The notes beneath the pieces were generated by a model. The model was not told the DNA's origin and made no database searches. It saw only the letters and a list, made by a program, of their open reading frames with translations. Source: Porticoccus sp041581635 (GTDB lineage: Bacteria; Pseudomonadota; Gammaproteobacteria; Pseudomonadales; Porticoccaceae). Taken from it: 21,440 nt of DNA. Location: NCBI GenBank assembly GCA_041581635.1, contig JBFICW010000036.1, forward strand, positions 1 through 21,440, written 5' to 3'. Positions 1-8,569 of this stretch are shown piece by piece (position 1 is the stretch's first letter; every line of letters begins with the position of its first letter). Position numbers and translations under genes: made by a program.

Positions 1-650
1 TCACCATGGGCATCCTGAACTTCAACCCAACTTTGTTGGAGCACCTTAATGTGTAACACTTGGGACTCGACTTCTGAAACTACCTTGTTACCCCGATTTA
101 TATCACGCTCAATTACCGGTTCGCTGGATTGAGATTCAACCGGCAATGGCGGGGTCAAACTTAAGCCCTTTTGTTGTGGTAGTAGCGTAGGCTTGGACTG
201 TTTTATGTCGAACAAGCCTAGTTCAATACCGCTGCTAGGCCTCAAAACCCAAAATAATAAACACGCCAGTAATATTAAAAGGACTGGAACTATCAACATG
301 TACTTTTTGATTTTATTCTGTGGCTGACCAACCAATCGAATGGACGGTTCCTCTTGGCTAACACCCTGAGCTCTCATATGAACTTCCAAGCTACTTAATA
401 TTTCAGCATTAGAAATCCCAAGGATTGAACAGTAGCGTTTTATATAGCCTTTCACATAAAGAGGTGAAGGCAATCGTTCATAATCACCCTCCTCTAGCGC
501 GGTAAAAACTCGAGGACTCACCCCTAAAAGGAGCACAACCTCTTCCGCAGCAATGCCCTTTTCTCTTCGGGCTCGGCGAAGTAATTCCCCAGGGGGAACC
601 AGCTCTACTTGGTCTAAAATTATTTCATCTTTATTATTTTTCTTGCTCAT
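1..650 (-). CDS. rodZ: RodZ cytoskeletal protein, N-terminal part (cut by window edge)
   Basis: RodZ links the MreB cytoskeleton to the rod-shape peptidoglycan machinery at the inner membrane. The frame opens at ATG 648-650 and stays open for 216 codons to the left edge, so the C-terminus is missing. Seen: a charged start (MSKKNNKDE), a helix-turn-helix domain of the RodZ type at residues about 18-90 (with GELLRRARREKGI and YVKGYIKRYC), a single membrane segment at about 117-136 (YMLIVPVLLILLACLLFWVL), a Pro/Gln/Ser-rich periplasmic linker, and the start of the periplasmic domain (SWVEVQDAHG). The first 17 bases overlap the end of pilW, so the two are probably translationally coupled. The order pilW-rodZ is the usual one in Pseudomonas relatives, where ispG and hisS follow. 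Identity is confident; full length cannot be judged. Confidence 0.93.
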   Translation of the reverse strand, partial: MSKKNNKDEIILDQVELVPPGELLRRARREKGIAAEEVVLLLGVSPRVFTALEEGDYERLPSPLYVKGYIKRYCSILGISNAEILSSLEVHMRAQGVSQEEPSIRLVGQPQNKIKKYMLIVPVLLILLACLLFWVLRPSSGIELGLFDIKQSKPTLLPQQKGLSLTPPLPVESQSSEPVIERDINRGNKVVSEVESQVLHIKVLQQSWVEVQDAHG

Positions 651-1446
651 TTTTAAGCCAGCTTTGATATTCCTGATTTTCTCGGGAATTTGGGAACATA
701 TTCCTTAAGGCCAACCCCTGGCTAGCTTCAGCATCCTGATTTCCAATATTATGTTCCAATCTCACGCCCAACCAAAGCCCTCGTGGACTAGGGCCATTCT
801 TGGTATCGTTATATTTATTTAGCAGCTGCATGGCCCGCTGGTAATCTTTCTTTTTGAACGACAATTCAGCTAACTCAAGATACGCAAAGGATAACTTGGG
901 GTTCAAAACTGCCGCTCGGGTGAAAGCATTTTCAGCCTCCGGCAGCTTATCCAGCTTCAACGCGGCAACTCCGGTCTTATAAAATAGTTCGGCACGCTTG
1001 GGATATCCAAGATCCGCAGTTCCAAGAGAAAACTGCTGGTAGGCCTCTTCATAGCGATTCAAACGCATAAGAAAGAGACCGTAATTGTTGCGACCTCGGG
1101 TAAATTCTGGGTCATAGCTTAGCGCTTTTTTATAATGGGCCTCTGCCTCTTTATATTCCATTTCCCGTTGGAACAACAACGCCCAGACATCGTGAAGCTC
1201 GGGAGAATGACTGTTCACCTCCATCGCTTTGTTCAAATTATCTCTAGCGCGTTCGTGGTCACCTTTAGACATGTAGCCCAAGGCCAGTTGCAAACGGTTT
1301 TGCACGACCTTATCCATATCTACCGAATGTTTTTTTAACGTTGTAGTCGTTGTACAGCCAGCCATAAGCAATGTGGCGAGAACCCAAAGAGCCAGCCAGG
1401 GTACTGATAGAACCTTCACTTTTCTCTCCACACTTTTATCCATCAT
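634..1446 (-). CDS. pilW: Type IV pilus biogenesis TPR lipoprotein PilW/PilF
   Basis: This is the outer-membrane pilotin-like lipoprotein needed for secretin (PilQ) assembly and pilus stability in type IV pili. It is called PilF in Pseudomonas and PilW elsewhere. Seen: 270 residues; a basic N-terminus, a hydrophobic segment and a lipobox LMAGC with the lipidated Cys at 31; then tetratricopeptide repeats over about 50-250 (for example GYMSKGDHERARDNLNKAM, HYKKALSYDPEFTRGRNNYG, AENAFTRAAVLNPKLSFAYL). The start is one of two adjacent ATG codons (1446 or 1443), 5 bp after the rlmN stop, and the end overlaps rodZ by 17 bp. The rlmN-pilW-rodZ order is conserved in gammaproteobacteria, which supports the call. 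No other pilus genes lie in the window. Confidence 0.92.
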   Translation of the reverse strand: MMDKSVERKVKVLSVPWLALWVLATLLMAGCTTTTTLKKHSVDMDKVVQNRLQLALGYMSKGDHERARDNLNKAMEVNSHSPELHDVWALLFQREMEYKEAEAHYKKALSYDPEFTRGRNNYGLFLMRLNRYEEAYQQFSLGTADLGYPKRAELFYKTGVAALKLDKLPEAENAFTRAAVLNPKLSFAYLELAELSFKKKDYQRAMQLLNKYNDTKNGPSPRGLWLGVRLEHNIGNQDAEASQGLALRNMFPNSRENQEYQSWLKNEQEK

Positions 1447-1451
1447 AATTC

Positions 1452-2615
1452 TCAGTTTACAAATTTCACGGGTTGTTCCATGTCCTGACGCTGGTATCTT
1501 TCACTCCGACGTGTTTTGTCATTCACAGTACCGGCTAACTGACCACAAGCTGCAGCAATATCATCGCCTCTGGTTGTCCTTATCGTCGTTGTATGCCCGG
1601 CATTATGCAGGATATCTCTAAACCTGTTTAACGTATTGTTGGACACTCGCTTATAATCCGAACCTGTGAATGGGTTAAACGGTATCAGGTTAATCTTACA
1701 GGGGATATCACTCAACAGCTCGGCTAATTCATGTGCATGCTCATTGCGATCATTAACATGATCTATCAACGTATACTCTACGGTAATTTTACGACGATTA
1801 TCGGGCATCTTATCCAAATAACGCTGCGCCGATGCCAACAACATCGCAATGGGATATTTTTTATTGATCGGCACCAGTTCGTTCCGCAACTGGTCATTTG
1901 GCGCATGAAGAGAAATAGCCAGGGACACATCACTTACATCGCCGAGACGATCTAACATAGGGACTACGCCCGAAGTACTCAATGTCACTCGGCGCTTCGA
2001 TAGTCCATAAGCGCTGTCGTGAAGCATGATTCCCATAGCATCAACGACATTATCAAAATTTAATAACGGCTCACCCATTCCCATGAGAACCACATTACTA
2101 ACAACCCTATCGGCTTTTGGTCCAAGCGAACCAAAGGATTTAGCTGCAATCCACAACTGGCCAATGATCTCAGCTGCTGTCAAATCTCGGTTGAACCCCT
2201 GCTTGCCCGTGGCACAAAAACTACAATCTAGAGAACAACCAATTTGTGATGAAATACAGAGCGTTCCCCTATCCTTCTCCGGGATAAAAACCGTCTCGAT
2301 ACAGCTTCCACCTTCAACCCGAATCAACCACTTACTGGTTCCATCGGCAGAATCCTGTTGGCTAACAACCACCGGTGCGGTGATTTCAGCGACTTCTTTT
2401 AAGCGCTCTCGTAGCCCCTTTGACAGATTAGTCATCTGATCAAAGTCATCCACACCCATCTGGTGAATCCACTTTAAAACCTGCGTAGCACGAAATGGTT
2501 TTTCGCCAATACTGGAAAAAAAGTCGGTAAGCTTTTCAGCAGAAAGCCCCAGAAGATTAACTTTAGTCTCCTGAGGCTCCGTAGCTAGAGCGTTTTCAGC
2601 GCTGATTGCGCTCAT
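1452..2615 (-). CDS. rlmN: Dual-specificity 23S rRNA m2A2503 / tRNA m2A37 methyltransferase
   Basis: RlmN is a radical-SAM enzyme that methylates C2 of adenosine 2503 in 23S rRNA and A37 in some tRNAs. The reading frame extends to a GTG at 2627 (391 residues), but I prefer the ATG at 2615 (387 residues) because TGTGGA lies about 7 bases before it. Seen, in 391-residue numbering: the 4Fe-4S binding motif Cys131-x3-Cys135-x2-Cys138; the SAM region LMGMGEPLLN; and the two cysteines of the methyl-transfer mechanism, Cys124 (TLCISSQ) and Cys361 (IAAACGQLAG). All match the E. coli spacing (Cys118, 125, 129, 132, 355) with one constant offset. The gene is 28 bp downstream of ndk and 5 bp upstream of pilW. 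The enzyme needs a 4Fe-4S cluster, so it fits functionally downstream of the isc genes. Confidence 0.96.
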   Translation of the reverse strand: MSAISAENALATEPQETKVNLLGLSAEKLTDFFSSIGEKPFRATQVLKWIHQMGVDDFDQMTNLSKGLRERLKEVAEITAPVVVSQQDSADGTSKWLIRVEGGSCIETVFIPEKDRGTLCISSQIGCSLDCSFCATGKQGFNRDLTAAEIIGQLWIAAKSFGSLGPKADRVVSNVVLMGMGEPLLNFDNVVDAMGIMLHDSAYGLSKRRVTLSTSGVVPMLDRLGDVSDVSLAISLHAPNDQLRNELVPINKKYPIAMLLASAQRYLDKMPDNRRKITVEYTLIDHVNDRNEHAHELAELLSDIPCKINLIPFNPFTGSDYKRVSNNTLNRFRDILHNAGHTTTIRTTRGDDIAAACGQLAGTVNDKTRRSERYQRQDMEQPVKFVN

Positions 2616-2643
2616 AAAACATTCCACATAATCAAATACTTAC

Positions 2644-3069
2644 TTAGCGAGGACAAATTTCATCATTATTGAAGAAGTAAGCTATTTCACGCTCTGCAGA
2701 AGCAGCAGAGTCTGAACCATGAACAGCATTGGCATCGATTGATTCAGCAAAATCAGCTCGTATAGTCCCTGCGTCTGCTTCCTTAGGATTGGTCGCACCC
2801 ATTAAATCACGATTTTTAGCAATAGCATTTTCACCTTCCAATACTTGAATGACAACAGGACCAGATGTCATAAAGCCAACAAGATCATCATAGAATGGAC
2901 GCTCTTTATGCTCAGCGTAGAATCCGCCTGCTTTTTCTTCAGAGAGGTGCTGCATTTTTGAGGCAACGATTTTCAGGCCAGCGTCTTCAAAACGGTCGTA
3001 GATTTTGCCAATAACATTCTTAGCAACAGCATCGGGCTTGATAATAGAAAGGGTTCGTTCAATAGCCAT
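2644..3069 (-). CDS. ndk: Nucleoside diphosphate kinase
   Basis: Ndk moves the gamma phosphate from ATP to other (d)NDPs through a phospho-histidine, balancing nucleotide pools in the cytoplasm. The frame is open to 3135, but the start is ATG 3069: it gives MAIERTLSIIKPDAV, the classic N-terminus, at the family's usual length (141 residues), with CTTGGAGACC as ribosome binding site. Seen: the active-site His117 in NAVHGSDS and the nucleotide-binding KPDAV loop. A good sigma-70 promoter lies about 85-110 bases upstream (3153-3181), which falls inside the longer frame and further excludes the longer start. ndk is followed by rlmN after 28 bp, the common gammaproteobacterial order. Confidence 0.98.
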   Translation of the reverse strand: MAIERTLSIIKPDAVAKNVIGKIYDRFEDAGLKIVASKMQHLSEEKAGGFYAEHKERPFYDDLVGFMTSGPVVIQVLEGENAIAKNRDLMGATNPKEADAGTIRADFAESIDANAVHGSDSAASAEREIAYFFNNDEICPR

Positions 3070-3152
3070 TAAGGGTCTCCAAGTGAAGGTATGAGGAACA
3101 TAGTGAGACGACACCGCATAACGGCCCGACATCACTGATCAAAGGGACGGGG

Positions 3153-3181
3153 ATTTTACTCCCGAATACAAAGGGTTACAA
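3153..3181 (-). promoter_or_regulatory. Sigma-70 promoter of ndk
   Basis: Read on the minus strand: -35 TTGTAA (3181-3176), a 17-base spacer and -10 TAAAAT (3158-3153). Transcription would start near 3146, giving a leader of about 77 bases before the ndk ATG. It lies in the 149-bp gap between the c-di-GMP gene and ndk, and would let ndk-rlmN-pilW-rodZ be expressed separately from the isc operon. No clear terminator separates the two units. Confidence 0.5.
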
Positions 3182-3218
3182 GGAATAGCATGCTCACAAT
3201 TCAGGCTTAAAATACAAC

Positions 3219-5159
3219 TTATGCAGCGAGCAATTTAGTGAAACGGTCACAGGGTACTGGCATACTAAAGTGGGCACCCTGATAGGAGTGACAACCGAGC
3301 TCTTTAAGGATCTCAAGTGCTTCACGATTCTCAACACCCTCAGCTGTCACTTTCAATCCATACTGCTTTGAAACGGCCATAATGGCCTCCACCACACCTC
3401 GACTCTCCGGGTCTCTATGGATATTGCGGATGAATTCACGATCGATTTTAAGGTGATCAAACGGCAATCGCTTCAGGTAAATCATTGAAGAGTAACCTAT
3501 ACCAAAGTCATCAATTGAAAACATAGAGCCCAAAGACTTTATTGACTCCATTTTTTTAATTGCTTCGTCAACATCTTCAATAACGAGGCTTTCGGTCACC
3601 TCAAAGTTCAGAAACTTGGGGTCAATATCATAGCTACTCATACTATGCTGGACAATTTCCAGCAATTGGGGGTCGCGGAACTGACGAGGACTAATGTTAA
3701 CACTGAGCCTCATATGATCAGCCCAAATACCCAAATCAAGAAAGTTTCGGACGTACTCACAGGCAGTGCGAATAACCCAACGCCCCACATCGACAATCAG
3801 CCCCGAAGATTCAAGTACGGGAATAAACTCTGAGGGCATATTGGTTACCTTGTCGGCATTCATCCAACGCAATAGTGCTTCCCCGCCCATTAGTTTACCC
3901 GTTTGCACACAAATCTGTGGCTGTACGTAGAGAACAAACTCATGGTTGTCCATGGCCTTTCTCAACCGGGTATTCATACCTATTTGACGCTGTGCTTTTT
4001 CTGTAATACAAGGGTCAAAAAAGGCAATGCTGTTACGACCTTTCCGTTTGGCCTCATACATGGCCGTATCTGCGAACTGCAGTACTCTATCTGCCGTAAT
4101 ATCCGAGTCTGTCAGCAAAGCAATGCCTATGCTGGCAGTTAGAATCACTTCGTGGCCATCGAGGAAAAGCGGCGTTGCCACGATCTCTCCAACTTTCTCC
4201 GCCACAGCTTGGGCATCCCAGGCTGCCTGAGAAATACTTTCAGACAACTCAGGAATAAATAAAACGAATTCATCGCCGCTCATACGAGCCAGCATATTTT
4301 CACCGGTCACCATACCCGCAACGGCCCGACCAACTTTCATGATTACCTGATCGCCAACAGCATGCCCCCAGGAGTCATTGATATCTTTAAAGTGATCCAA
4401 ATCTATCATCATCACTGTGCCACACACAGATTGGTTCTGATGCTCCTCCAAAAAGGTGCTTATGGTCTGAATCAGCATCTGGCGATTCGGAAGATTCGTC
4501 AAACTATCAAAGTAGTGATCACGAGTGGCTTTTTTCCATGGCTGACGGTTATCAGCTTCAATAACCTGCTCCGTCAGCACGGGGAGGTCAACCTCTTCAC
4601 TATTGAGAACAAGGTCTTCACCAAGAGGGCTGGGGCTTCCAGCGTCGCCCAAGAAAGGGTCTACACGAGGTTGTAAACTGTCAGGTTTAGCCTTGAGCTC
4701 GGCCACTGAAAGCGGCTCACCTACCAGTACTGACGCAGGTATGGGTGAAGGTGCTTGTTGATCCTCCAGGGTTTTTTCATTTGTGTTTAGCAAGCCTGAG
4801 TCGCTACCCACAATAGCATCCTGTTGGTTAAGCGTGACGACCAGATCTTTGCCATCCTCATCAACATAGACGATATTTAACACAACTTGGCTGAGACCAC
4901 TGGCTGACGGACACTGCCATATGGTTTCCTGAACGCGATCTCTAAGTGCTTTCTTCAATTGCAGCTTAAGATCCACCAAAGCGGTGGATTCTTCACCAGT
5001 AATCGAATCAAGGGAGGCACCAACTAGCTGCTTAAGTTCACAACCAAGAAGGTCTAGGGCTTTTTTGTTCGCATCGACACAGACACCATAAGCAAAGAAA
5101 AGGGTGCCGTAGGGGACTGATTCCGCCAGTACTTTATAAAGCTCTTCTTTAGAGCTCAT
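3219..5159 (-). CDS. PAS-like/GGDEF/EAL cyclic-di-GMP signalling protein
   Basis: A 646-residue soluble protein with both domains of cyclic-di-GMP turnover. Seen: an N-terminal PAS-like domain at about 5-115 (PYGTLFFAYGVCVDANKKAL); a low-complexity Pro/Ser/Glu-rich linker at about 120-205; a diguanylate cyclase domain at about 213-382 with DSLTNLPNR, DLDHFKDIND and signature SGDEF (294-298), with no RxxD inhibitory site before it; and a phosphodiesterase domain at about 395-640 with EALLRW (427-432), NFEVTES (Glu520), IDDFG (Asp550-551), Lys571 and TAEGVEN (Glu607). All expected EAL metal and catalytic residues are present; the first Gly of GGDEF is Ser, a variant that is often still active. 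Start ATG 5159 follows GAGGGG. It lies 39 bp after iscX with no visible terminator, so it is probably co-transcribed with the isc operon. No membrane segment is seen. The net activity (synthesis or breakdown) cannot be told from sequence. Confidence 0.93.
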   Translation of the reverse strand: MSSKEELYKVLAESVPYGTLFFAYGVCVDANKKALDLLGCELKQLVGASLDSITGEESTALVDLKLQLKKALRDRVQETIWQCPSASGLSQVVLNIVYVDEDGKDLVVTLNQQDAIVGSDSGLLNTNEKTLEDQQAPSPIPASVLVGEPLSVAELKAKPDSLQPRVDPFLGDAGSPSPLGEDLVLNSEEVDLPVLTEQVIEADNRQPWKKATRDHYFDSLTNLPNRQMLIQTISTFLEEHQNQSVCGTVMMIDLDHFKDINDSWGHAVGDQVIMKVGRAVAGMVTGENMLARMSGDEFVLFIPELSESISQAAWDAQAVAEKVGEIVATPLFLDGHEVILTASIGIALLTDSDITADRVLQFADTAMYEAKRKGRNSIAFFDPCITEKAQRQIGMNTRLRKAMDNHEFVLYVQPQICVQTGKLMGGEALLRWMNADKVTNMPSEFIPVLESSGLIVDVGRWVIRTACEYVRNFLDLGIWADHMRLSVNISPRQFRDPQLLEIVQHSMSSYDIDPKFLNFEVTESLVIEDVDEAIKKMESIKSLGSMFSIDDFGIGYSSMIYLKRLPFDHLKIDREFIRNIHRDPESRGVVEAIMAVSKQYGLKVTAEGVENREALEILKELGCHSYQGAHFSMPVPCDRFTKLLAA

Positions 5160-5198
5160 TCACGCCCCTCAATCCATTGTTGTCTATTGCTTGGCATT

Positions 5199-5399
5199 CT
5201 AATCGAGTTCCTCTATCCATGCCATCTGGATTGCCTCGAGAATTTTTTCTCCACAACGATTGGGGTCGTCATCAAAATCGTCAAGATTCACCACCCAGTT
5301 ACGAAGGTCAACGAAATTGACATAGTGCGGATCCACATCTACATAAATTTCTGATAGTTCAATAGCGATATCTTGTATATCTGCCCACCTAAGCGACAT
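5199..5399 (-). CDS. iscX: Fe-S assembly protein IscX
   Basis: IscX (YfhJ) is a small acidic protein that binds IscS and iron and modulates the rate of cluster assembly. At 66 residues it matches the family length. Seen: the family start MSLRWADIQDIAIEL (E. coli has a similar L-W-x-D-x-x-x-I-A pattern), VDPHYVNFVDLRNWV, and the acidic patch LDDFDDDPNRCGEKILEAIQ followed by MAWIEE. It starts 12 bp after fdx, the conserved place at the end of isc operons. Confidence 0.95.
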   Translation of the reverse strand: MSLRWADIQDIAIELSEIYVDVDPHYVNFVDLRNWVVNLDDFDDDPNRCGEKILEAIQMAWIEELD

Positions 5400-5411
5400 C
5401 TTTTTAGCCTC

Positions 5412-5750
5412 CTAGTGCTTCTCAGACACCATATTTATAGTGTATTTAGGTATCTCTACCACCAAATCTTCATCTTGAACGACGGCCTGACAACTAAGTC
5501 TCGAATCGGGATCGACTCCCCACGCTTTGTCCAGATAATCTTCCTCGAGTTCGTCAGCCTCCTCAAGTGAGTCAAACCCCTCACGAATATACACATGACA
5601 AGTCGTGCAGGCACAGGACATTTCACAGGCATGCTCAATCTCAATGTCATTTGCAAGTGCTACCTCACAAATACTTTGCCCACTTTCCACCTCAATAGCG
5701 GCGCCTTCTGGACAAAAGTCATCATTGGGTAGAAAAATAATTTTGGGCAT
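5412..5750 (-). CDS. fdx: 2Fe-2S ferredoxin of the ISC system
   Basis: Fdx is the adrenodoxin-type ferredoxin that supplies electrons for cluster assembly on IscU. The frame is open to 5777, but ATG 5750 gives MPKIIFLP, which matches E. coli Fdx, and a 112-residue protein, with AAGGAC as ribosome binding site inside the end of hscA. Seen: cluster ligands Cys42, Cys48, Cys51 (in HACEMSCACTTCH) and Cys87 (RLSCQA), plus the extra Cys46 typical of this family, and the C-terminal DLVVEIPKYTIN. The hscA stop and fdx start are one base apart, so translation is probably coupled. Confidence 0.97.
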   Translation of the reverse strand: MPKIIFLPNDDFCPEGAAIEVESGQSICEVALANDIEIEHACEMSCACTTCHVYIREGFDSLEEADELEEDYLDKAWGVDPDSRLSCQAVVQDEDLVVEIPKYTINMVSEKH

Positions 5751-5751
5751 A

Positions 5752-7620
5752 TCACACGTCCTTTTCCACTTCGTCAAGACTGTGACCAGCCAATGCTCTC
5801 TGAATACTTGCGTTCATTCTCCGAGCGGCAAACTCTTCACTGGTCTTTGCGACCATTTCAATATGGCGAGCAATTTCACGGTGGTTCTCACTATGGCGAA
5901 CATCACCCAGATCCTTTAATGCCACTTCCAGACAGTGATACTCATTATCATCAAGTAACTTACGACCATCTTCTTTCAGGGCGGCCTCTAAGTCCTCATA
6001 CATCCGGTCTGCGTCTACTTGCTGCTCACGAAGCGCCCTCACCTGCATATCTTCGCGGGCATGCGTGTAAGACTCTTTAAGCATTTGGGTAACATCTTCA
6101 TCATTAAGGCCATAGGAAGGCTTCACTTCAATATGGGCCTCAATACCACTAGTGAGCTCTTTGGCCGACACATTCAGTAAACCATCGGCATCCACCTGAA
6201 AACTGACACGGATCTTAGCCGCACCAGCAACCATCGGAGGGATACCCCGCAGTTCAAAATGCGCCAACGATCGGCAATCAGAAACCAATTCCCGCTCACC
6301 TTGTAAAACATGAATGGACATGGCCGTTTGACCATCTTTAAACGTTGTAAAATCCTGGGCTTTGGCCACTGGAATGGTGGTATTACGGTGAATGATCTTC
6401 TCCATAAGGCCACCCATAGTTTCAAGACCCAGAGACAGTGGAATGACATCCAGCAGCAACATATCATCACCAGATTTGTTGCCCACCAGAACATCCGCCT
6501 GCAATGCAGCACCGATGGCCACCACCCTATCGGGATCAATATTCACCAAAGGCTCTCTACCAAAGGCCTTAGTCACCTTATCTCTGACCCTTAATGTTCG
6601 GGTGGAGCCGCCAACCATAACTACATTGACCACATTCTCTGGTTTAAGAGCAGCATCACGCAAGGCTCGCTTGCAAGCTCTCAAGGTTTTCTCTATTAGG
6701 GGATCAATCAGCGTATCCAACTGCCGCCGATCCAACTCACCTGACCAGCCTGCAACATTTATTTTTACTTGCTCATGCTCTGATAGCAACTCTTTGGCTT
6801 TACGAGCTTCTATTAGCAGCTTCCGCTGTTGGGATGGATCCAGATTATCCTCTAATCCAGCCTGCTCAGCGATCCACTGAGCCACAGCTCGATCAAAATC
6901 ATCGCCACCCAAAGCAGAATCACCACCGGTTGAGAGTACTTCAAAAACACCGTGGGACAATCTCAGTATTGAAATATCAAACGTACCACCACCCAAATCA
7001 TAGACAGCAATAACACCCTCACCACCCTGATCCAAACCATAAGCGACAGCAGCAGCTGTGGGTTCGCTCAAAAGACGCAGCACCTTAACACCAGCTAATG
7101 TTGCGGCATCTTTTGTCGCTTGACGTTGAGCTTCATCAAAATAGGCTGGCACGGTAATGACAGCACCATCCAAAGCACCATCCAAAGCCTGCTCTGCACG
7201 ATCCACAAGCACCTGAAGAATTTCGGCTGAGGCTGCCACAGGACTGATAGCTCCAGCCACCGTTTTAAAGTTAGGCATACCGCTATCACTGGCAATCATC
7301 TCATAGGGTAATTGACTCCCCAATGTCTTGATATCTTCGATACCCCGCCCCATAAAGCGTTTAACAGATGTCAGTGTATTCAGCGGATCATCTGAGGACT
7401 GAGCGTAGGCTCGCCGCCCCACTGTAACGTCGCCTGTATCGCTGTAATGCACGACTGACGGCAACAAATGTTGCTGCTCATTATCCAACAAGGTTTCGGG
7501 TGTGCCACTTCTAACTGTCGCCACTAAAGAATTGGTTGTGCCGAGATCAATACCTACGGCACGTCGACGTTGATGGGGTTCCGGGGACTGACCGGGTTCA
7601 GAAATCTGTAACAGGACCAC
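5752..7620 (-). CDS. hscA: Fe-S assembly Hsp70 chaperone HscA
   Basis: HscA is the specialised Hsp70 that, with HscB, binds the LPPVK motif of IscU and drives cluster transfer at the cost of ATP. At 622 residues it is close to the E. coli length (616). Seen: phosphate-1 loop GIDLGTTNSLVA, connect region EPTAAAVAYGLD, phosphate-2 loop VYDLGGGTFDIS, adenosine loop VMVGGSTRTLRV, then the substrate-binding domain from about 390 and a helical lid. The start is GTG 7620: its product MVLLQISEPG is nearly the same as the E. coli MALLQISEPG, so the GTG is well supported although no strong Shine-Dalgarno is seen. It lies 28 bp after hscB. Confidence 0.97.
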   Translation of the reverse strand: MVLLQISEPGQSPEPHQRRRAVGIDLGTTNSLVATVRSGTPETLLDNEQQHLLPSVVHYSDTGDVTVGRRAYAQSSDDPLNTLTSVKRFMGRGIEDIKTLGSQLPYEMIASDSGMPNFKTVAGAISPVAASAEILQVLVDRAEQALDGALDGAVITVPAYFDEAQRQATKDAATLAGVKVLRLLSEPTAAAVAYGLDQGGEGVIAVYDLGGGTFDISILRLSHGVFEVLSTGGDSALGGDDFDRAVAQWIAEQAGLEDNLDPSQQRKLLIEARKAKELLSEHEQVKINVAGWSGELDRRQLDTLIDPLIEKTLRACKRALRDAALKPENVVNVVMVGGSTRTLRVRDKVTKAFGREPLVNIDPDRVVAIGAALQADVLVGNKSGDDMLLLDVIPLSLGLETMGGLMEKIIHRNTTIPVAKAQDFTTFKDGQTAMSIHVLQGERELVSDCRSLAHFELRGIPPMVAGAAKIRVSFQVDADGLLNVSAKELTSGIEAHIEVKPSYGLNDEDVTQMLKESYTHAREDMQVRALREQQVDADRMYEDLEAALKEDGRKLLDDNEYHCLEVALKDLGDVRHSENHREIARHIEMVAKTSEEFAARRMNASIQRALAGHSLDEVEKDV

Positions 7621-7648
7621 AATGCGTTACCACTTATTAGTCATTGAG

Positions 7649-8185
7649 TTATTTGTCATCTAATTCATGCTCAAGCTGTTCCACTTCGATCAGTAATTTA
7701 TTAAAAAACTGCATCTTGGCGACAGTTTCCATCGCTTCCTGAAACTTAGATTGACTGTATTGTTGATCAAACACTGTTTGTAATTCTATGTATTCGGACT
7801 CAACGGCATCCGCCACCTCTTCAAGTGCAGCAAAGACATCGTCTGCGCCTGACAACTCAGCCAGCTTCTCTCGAAGCTCTATTTGTTGCATCAGAAATTG
7901 AGGGTCGCGGGTAATTTTTGTATCACCAGCATCATCCATATTTTGCAAGGACAATAGATATTGCGCTCGAAACAATGGAGAGCTGAGTTGAGAATAGGCT
8001 TGGTTAATAACGGCAGCATATTGAACAGCTAGACGCTGTTCCTGAGCGGGTTTTCCCGCATAACGATCAGGGTGAAATTCCCGCTGCATGCCATGATACC
8101 GGTCTGACAACAACTTCAAATCTACGTGATAGCTTTGAGGCAAACCGAATAATTCAAAATAGTTGCTGGTGAAATCCACAATCAA
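7649..8185 (-). CDS. hscB: Fe-S assembly J-type co-chaperone HscB
   Basis: HscB is the J-protein that delivers IscU to HscA and stimulates its ATPase. Seen: J-domain with the HPD motif (residues 38-40, in QREFHPDRYAG), NQAYSQL, and a C-terminal coiled helical region for IscU binding (about 85-175). No ATG exists near the N-terminus; the next in-frame Met is residue 33, inside the J-domain. The start must be TTG 8185 (178 residues) or GTG 8179 (176 residues). Both sit after ACCGGGTTTC, which has only a weak Shine-Dalgarno. Either fits, since E. coli HscB starts two residues before the matching YF.LFGLP. It lies between iscA and hscA, as in all complete isc operons. Confidence 0.94.
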   Translation of the reverse strand: MIVDFTSNYFELFGLPQSYHVDLKLLSDRYHGMQREFHPDRYAGKPAQEQRLAVQYAAVINQAYSQLSSPLFRAQYLLSLQNMDDAGDTKITRDPQFLMQQIELREKLAELSGADDVFAALEEVADAVESEYIELQTVFDQQYSQSKFQEAMETVAKMQFFNKLLIEVEQLEHELDDK

Positions 8186-8209
8186 GAAACCCGGTTAGAG
8201 AAAAAGATC

Positions 8210-8533
8210 TTAAACGTGGAAACTTTCACCACAACCACACTCATCTTTTACATTGGGGTTGTTGAACTGAAAACCTTCGTTAAGCCCCTCGGCAACAAAA
8301 TCCAATTCTGTGCCATCCAGATAGGTAAGACTCTTTGGATCAATAAAAAGTTTTGCATCTCCGCTGGTGAAAACCTTATCTTCGGGCTCCTTCTCATCGA
8401 CAAACTCAAGTACATAAGACAACCCGGAACAACCCGTAGTCTTAACACCCAAACGAATACCGAGACCATGCCCTCGGTGAGCCAAATGCTTAACCACGTG
8501 CGCCTCAGCAGCACTCGTCATGGTAATAGCCAT
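8210..8533 (-). CDS. iscA: A-type Fe-S carrier IscA
   Basis: IscA is an A-type carrier that helps form and deliver 4Fe-4S clusters. At 107 residues it is the same length as in E. coli. Seen: the three conserved cysteines, Cys35 (TTGCSGLSY), Cys99 and Cys101 (DECGCGESFHV). ATG 8533 is preceded by a strong AGGAGGGTG Shine-Dalgarno in the 36-bp gap after iscU, unlike the weak sites before hscB and hscA. Confidence 0.98.
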   Translation of the reverse strand: MAITMTSAAEAHVVKHLAHRGHGLGIRLGVKTTGCSGLSYVLEFVDEKEPEDKVFTSGDAKLFIDPKSLTYLDGTELDFVAEGLNEGFQFNNPNVKDECGCGESFHV

Positions 8534-8569
8534 TACTTAGCACCCTCCTCTTCGTAAACCCAAGCTTTA

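Noticed and set aside
2026..2439. 137-codon open frame on the plus strand inside rlmN
   Set aside because: It lies antisense to conserved rlmN residues, has no recognisable domain or good ribosome site, and is best explained as a shadow of the coding strand.
3070..3135. Longer N-terminus for Ndk (22 extra residues)
   Set aside because: The extra residues are not in the family, the ATG at 3069 has a good ribosome site, and the likely transcription start leaves the upstream codons as plain leader.
6392..6880. 162-codon plus-strand open frame inside hscA
   Set aside because: It is antisense to the Hsp70 domain, with a Ser/Arg-rich composition typical of shadow frames and no upstream signals.
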